From: Sinonovacula constricta | Taxonomy: Eukaryota > Mollusca > Bivalvia > Cardiida > Solecurtidae | Direction: 5' to 3' | DNA: 64,000 nt | Assembly (NCBI GenBank): GCA_007844125.1 | Contig: CM017572.1 | Location: 21,311,407 to 21,375,406 of the forward strand | Shown here: piece after piece, positions 61,118 to 64,000 of the stretch | How positions within the stretch are numbered: position 1 is the first letter of the stretch | Layout of the letters: each line of letters begins with the position of its first letter | Position numbers and translations under genes: made by a program | Notes under the pieces: model-generated | Seen by the model: the letters and a program-made list of their open reading frames with translations, nothing else | What the model was told of the DNA's origin: nothing | The model's database searches: none

Positions 61118-61625
61118 TTCAAAAACTGTAATTCAATGCAATTTCTCATGGCAGGACATTATTTCCCATTTTCGTATTTAAAGGGACTTTACTCTATTAA
61201 AAACCCAAATTCTTACCTCCCTTTACAGTTTTTCGGTTATCTAGAGAAGCAGATATAGTGCTGCCTTCACTGTGTATAGCATGCCATGAACACCTGGCAT
61301 GATACCACACCCAGTCATATTATCCTGACACTGGACCGACCAGATGTGGAACAACCCTTATATTTGTGCTTGAGGGTAAGCAAGGGAGCTTTACCACTAC
61401 TATGGGTACTATAGAAAACTTAAGATTTTTCCACTTTTTAAACTTTTGAAAAAAACTGAAGCATGTGCATAAAATGGAATCTTATTAAGATAAGAATTTA
61501 TTAAACAGGTTGAGCACTTTTTAAAAAATAAGCAAATTAAAAATAATTTTTTTTATATTTCAATATAGGAAAATACCTTCCCTCAAGGGAGATAACTAGA
61601 ACAATTGTTTCATTTCAAAAATGGG
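61118..61625. mobile_element. Element E, split by a SINE D insertion
   Basis: The left part (61118-61226) has AAAGGGACTTTACTCTATTA and TTCTTACCTCCCTT. The right part (61402-61625) has AAGATTTTTCCACTTTTTAA, ATGGAATCTTATTAAGATAA and CCCTCAAGGGAGATAACTAG. Together they match the whole copy at 53475-53812 in reverse. Confidence 0.7.
61227..61401 (-). mobile_element. SINE D inserted in element E
   Basis: It carries CTGCCTTCACTGTGTATAGC, CACCTGGCATGATACCACAC and GAGCTTTACCACTACTATGG. Both the tRNA-like head and the SINE tail are cut short. Confidence 0.75.
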
Positions 61626-62287
61626 TAATGTATTCTAGAAATAATTGTTTTCAAGATAGAATAAGGAGGAAAAAGGAAAACGAAAATGGTTACAGCCCGT
61701 GTTTTTCCATCAACACAATGCTGATCATTCAAGGCAGCCTCTTATACATGCTCTTAAGTTGTTTTGTTATATTATCTGTTTATTGGCAAAGTGTACTGTA
61801 TACCGATTTCATACAAAGTTATGCAATGGTATTCACTTTTTTTTATAATATTAAACATATTCAGCCCTTTAAGTCAGAAATAACATTAAAGACCACGAAA
61901 TCATGTTATGTTGAAAGGTCTTGCCAAAACCGGCTTGTTGATGTTGCCGATGAGCAGGAGATACCTTGTAACATCACAAACCAGATTGGGCTCGATCCTA
62001 TATTTAGCAACCCAAAGCAATATTAAGCTATTTTCAGAGATAGGAGTTTAGAACAGCTTGGCTACAAACTGATATATGTAAAGTAATTATAAGTGATTAG
62101 ATATTAAAATCGTAAAGAATTTGTAACATTTCAGTGCAAACTTCCAAGTAAAATGCTCTTCAGTGAAAACGTCCTTTTCGACACTGTTTTTATACGAGAA
62201 AAATCTACTTATTTTGTATAAGCATACACTTTGTAGTTTTAAAATGATTCTATGAAAAGGAAATTGCATTTAATTGAATGTTCAATA

Positions 62288-62505
62288 AGGGACACCTGTT
62301 GTATAGCGTTACCGATTTGTAACTCCACTGACTGCTTAACCTCCCACCACAAGGGTTTGAGGCAAAGAACAATGTGGGAAGGTCAAGCAGACCTGCGGTG
62401 TGAGGTGGTTCTACCCAGACATTTGTGGTCTTCCTACACCAAAGCAGTTGGACATCGGACATCGTTATAATGATCATAATCGGTCGCAGCAATGCATCTC
62501 AAAAA
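62288..62505 (+). mobile_element. SINE A, degraded head
   Basis: It shows ACCGATTTGTAACTCCACTG, a lost B box (CACAAGGGTTTGAGG), then TGAGGTGGTTCTACCCAGAC and TATAATGATCATAATCGGTC. Confidence 0.8.
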
Positions 62506-62558
62506 CAGAACAATCCCCTTCTTTTTATCGATAGTAATTTAACTTTTTTTATTAGTTA

Positions 62559-63162
62559 AGTTAGAGGCATCGTCGGATACCCTCGGTTGATTCTATTACG
62601 TTTCTCTCCATTCATCACCCGTGGGCAAATTGCTACTTATTTCGTCGTTTTGTTTACTATGAAATGCCGCAATCCGATTGGTTAGCTAAGAAAATCCAGC
62701 GGATCTGCCAACCAATCAAGTTTACGCTTACATACCACTTTGATGACCGATAATCGTGTAGCTAGGTCGTCCTGTAGTTTGCAACACCGGTTAAGTTTAT
62801 TTACGAACAAATTACACGTCACTGTCTTCATGGGCAAGGATACCGATTTTGTAAGACCGACGTGTATTTTGCAATACTTGCTGGAGTGCCCAAAGATCTG
62901 TAAGAACATCTGTCGCGGATCGCTGACAGACATACTTTACACTTGCGATGCGCTGTACCGGTCGCCATGTTTACGTTCTCAGGTCACCGTATTGATCTTC
63001 CGATTGAAGAGTATTTAATTTTGTAACCTATCATCTGATTGGATAATGTCTGTTCTGTTCTATTCAAACAAAACGACGAAATGAGTAGCAATTTGCCCAC
63101 GGGTGATGATTGGAGAGTAACGTAATAGAATCAACCGGGGATATCCGATGATGAGTTAGAGG
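62559..63162. mobile_element. Mutator-like MITE with long terminal inverted repeats and 9-bp target duplication
   Basis: The body is 62568-63153. The outermost 88 bp at each end (62568-62655 and 63066-63153) are inverted copies with about 6 mismatches. Ends read CATCGTCGGATACCC and CATCATCGGATATCC. The 9 bases AGTTAGAGG flank both sides directly (62559-62567 and 63154-63162). Long TIRs and a 9-bp duplication fit the Mutator superfamily. The 410-bp interior has no transposase; it is more balanced in composition and has modest frames on both strands, so captured host DNA is possible. Confidence 0.8.
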
Positions 63163-63822
63163 CAGGCCATCTAGATCCTCTAGTTTCACAGAAAATAAAA
63201 GGGAACAAATGTCCATTGTCTTCTGTCACGTTAAGTCCAGACAGTGCACTCCAAACTTGAGATCTTAATAGGTAAAAAAAAAATTCTTCTAATTCTTGAT
63301 AATCCTAATGTCTAGTGCAATCACTTGGGTAAGACCCATAACTTGTTTAATACATCAAATTTGTCCCCTCTTATTCAATTTGTAAACAAAAAATGTCACT
63401 CATTTCCAGGCAAATAATTATTCATTCATTATAATATTTCAACACTTGTTTATATTTTCTGTAATCTCCACTTCTATACACCATATGTAATATTTACTTA
63501 TTTTGCTGACAACAAATTTTGAAAGTAAACATTTTTTTAATTTGTACAAGAGATTGTAAAATGTTGCATTTTGTATGCTTTTATACTGACTATAACAATA
63601 AACACATTCATGCTATACAACATACCTTTCATTTTATTTCCCTTGATGGAAAATCTCAAAAAAACAACCAGATTAACTCATTTGCAGTGTCTATGTATAC
63701 TTTTATAGTATACATGTAGCTATAATGGGAACAGTTTTGTAAGTGTTGTCCCTTTTTAATCATATTGTTTTCACTTATTGGAAAAAGGGGCAAGATTGAA
63801 AAGAAAAGGATATGGTTAAAAA

Positions 63823-63828
63823 TTTATT
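63823..63828 (-). other. Polyadenylation signal of alpha-tubulin
   Basis: AATAAA on the - strand lies about 50 bp past the tubulin stop codon, a normal distance for a short 3' UTR. Confidence 0.7.
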
Positions 63829-63877
63829 GAAAGAAAAGAAAAACTTAACAAAAAGAAAAAAAAAGTAGGTAATTTTT

Positions 63878-64000
63878 TTAGTATTCATCTCCTCCCTCCT
63901 CTTCAGCCTCTCCCTCCACACTGTCGACTCCCACCTCCTCGTAGTCCTTCTCCAGGGCTGCCAAGTCTTCACGGGCCTCAGAGAACTCTCCTTCCTCCAT
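63878..64000 (-). CDS. TUBA: Alpha-tubulin, C-terminal 40 residues (partial)
   Basis: The - strand codes [40 protein letters not shown], and TAA. This is the last helix (H12) and the acidic tail of alpha-tubulin, the microtubule subunit that pairs with beta-tubulin. The final Tyr is the target of the detyrosination and retyrosination cycle, and the Glu run is where polyglutamylation occurs. The rest of the gene lies beyond the right edge, and no intron is visible in this part. The gene is convergent with the sideroflexin gene. Confidence 0.97.
   Translation of the reverse strand: MEEGEFSEAREDLAALEKDYEEVGVDSVEGEAEEEGGDEY

Noticed and set aside
61628..62026. 132-codon open frame with one hydrophobic segment
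   Set aside because: It starts right at the edge of element E in AT-rich DNA, has no recognisable domain and no splice context; chance cannot be excluded.

Overview
The window is metazoan nuclear DNA: AT-rich, with short exons bounded by GT/AG introns, long introns, and many SINEs, MITEs and simple repeats. The tRNA-derived SINE families, the many MITE-like ends and the protein sequences suggest a lophotrochozoan, most likely a mollusc and perhaps a bivalve. That taxonomic call is an inference from general appearance. No ribosomal RNA gene, free-standing tRNA gene, bacterial operon or CRISPR array is visible.

Three protein genes are clear. (1) A LIM-homeobox gene of the Lhx3/4 (Lim3) class lies on the + strand at 3738-18024. 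Five coding exons carry both LIM domains, the homeodomain and a Met/Pro/Gly-rich tail. The first coding exon was not found and probably lies upstream. (2) A complete sideroflexin gene, closest to SFXN2, lies on the + strand at 49984-59925, with nine coding exons, 327 codons and all splice phases closing. (3) The last 40 codons of an alpha-tubulin gene lie on the - strand at 63878-64000, running off the right edge and converging on the sideroflexin gene.

Between 18 kb and 50 kb there is no recognisable complete gene. This desert holds microsatellites (CAT, CT/GT, TTTA), four minisatellites (58 bp, 18 bp, 26-27 bp, 37 bp), many SINE copies, and several repeat-free islands of more balanced composition that could be regulatory DNA of the homeobox gene. 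It also has two splice-compatible coding segments on the - strand near 42 kb, the apparent C-terminal end of an unrecognised gene, and two weak first-exon candidates on the + strand near 28.5 kb and 47.0 kb.

Repeats visible by eye form several dispersed families, named here only for this window. SINE A is tRNA-headed with about a dozen copies. SINE B is tRNA-headed, inserted once into SINE A with an 11-bp target duplication. SINE D is tRNA-headed with a TTTA-rich tail end. SINE F is tRNA-headed with two copies. Repeat C is a dispersed non-coding family. E is a MITE-like element of about 330 bp, nested with SINEs A and D. H has ends starting (A)GGGTCGTATT-like. One Mutator-like element of 586 bp has 88-bp terminal inverted repeats and a 9-bp target duplication. 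A decayed THAP domain and a SAP-like fragment sit in one sideroflexin intron.

No wholly new biological system is claimed. The leads most worth checking are the triplicated splice-acceptor edge of the LIM1 exon, the orphan coding exons at 42 kb, the protein-domain relics in the sideroflexin intron, the Mutator-like element, and the 18-bp and 26-bp minisatellites.
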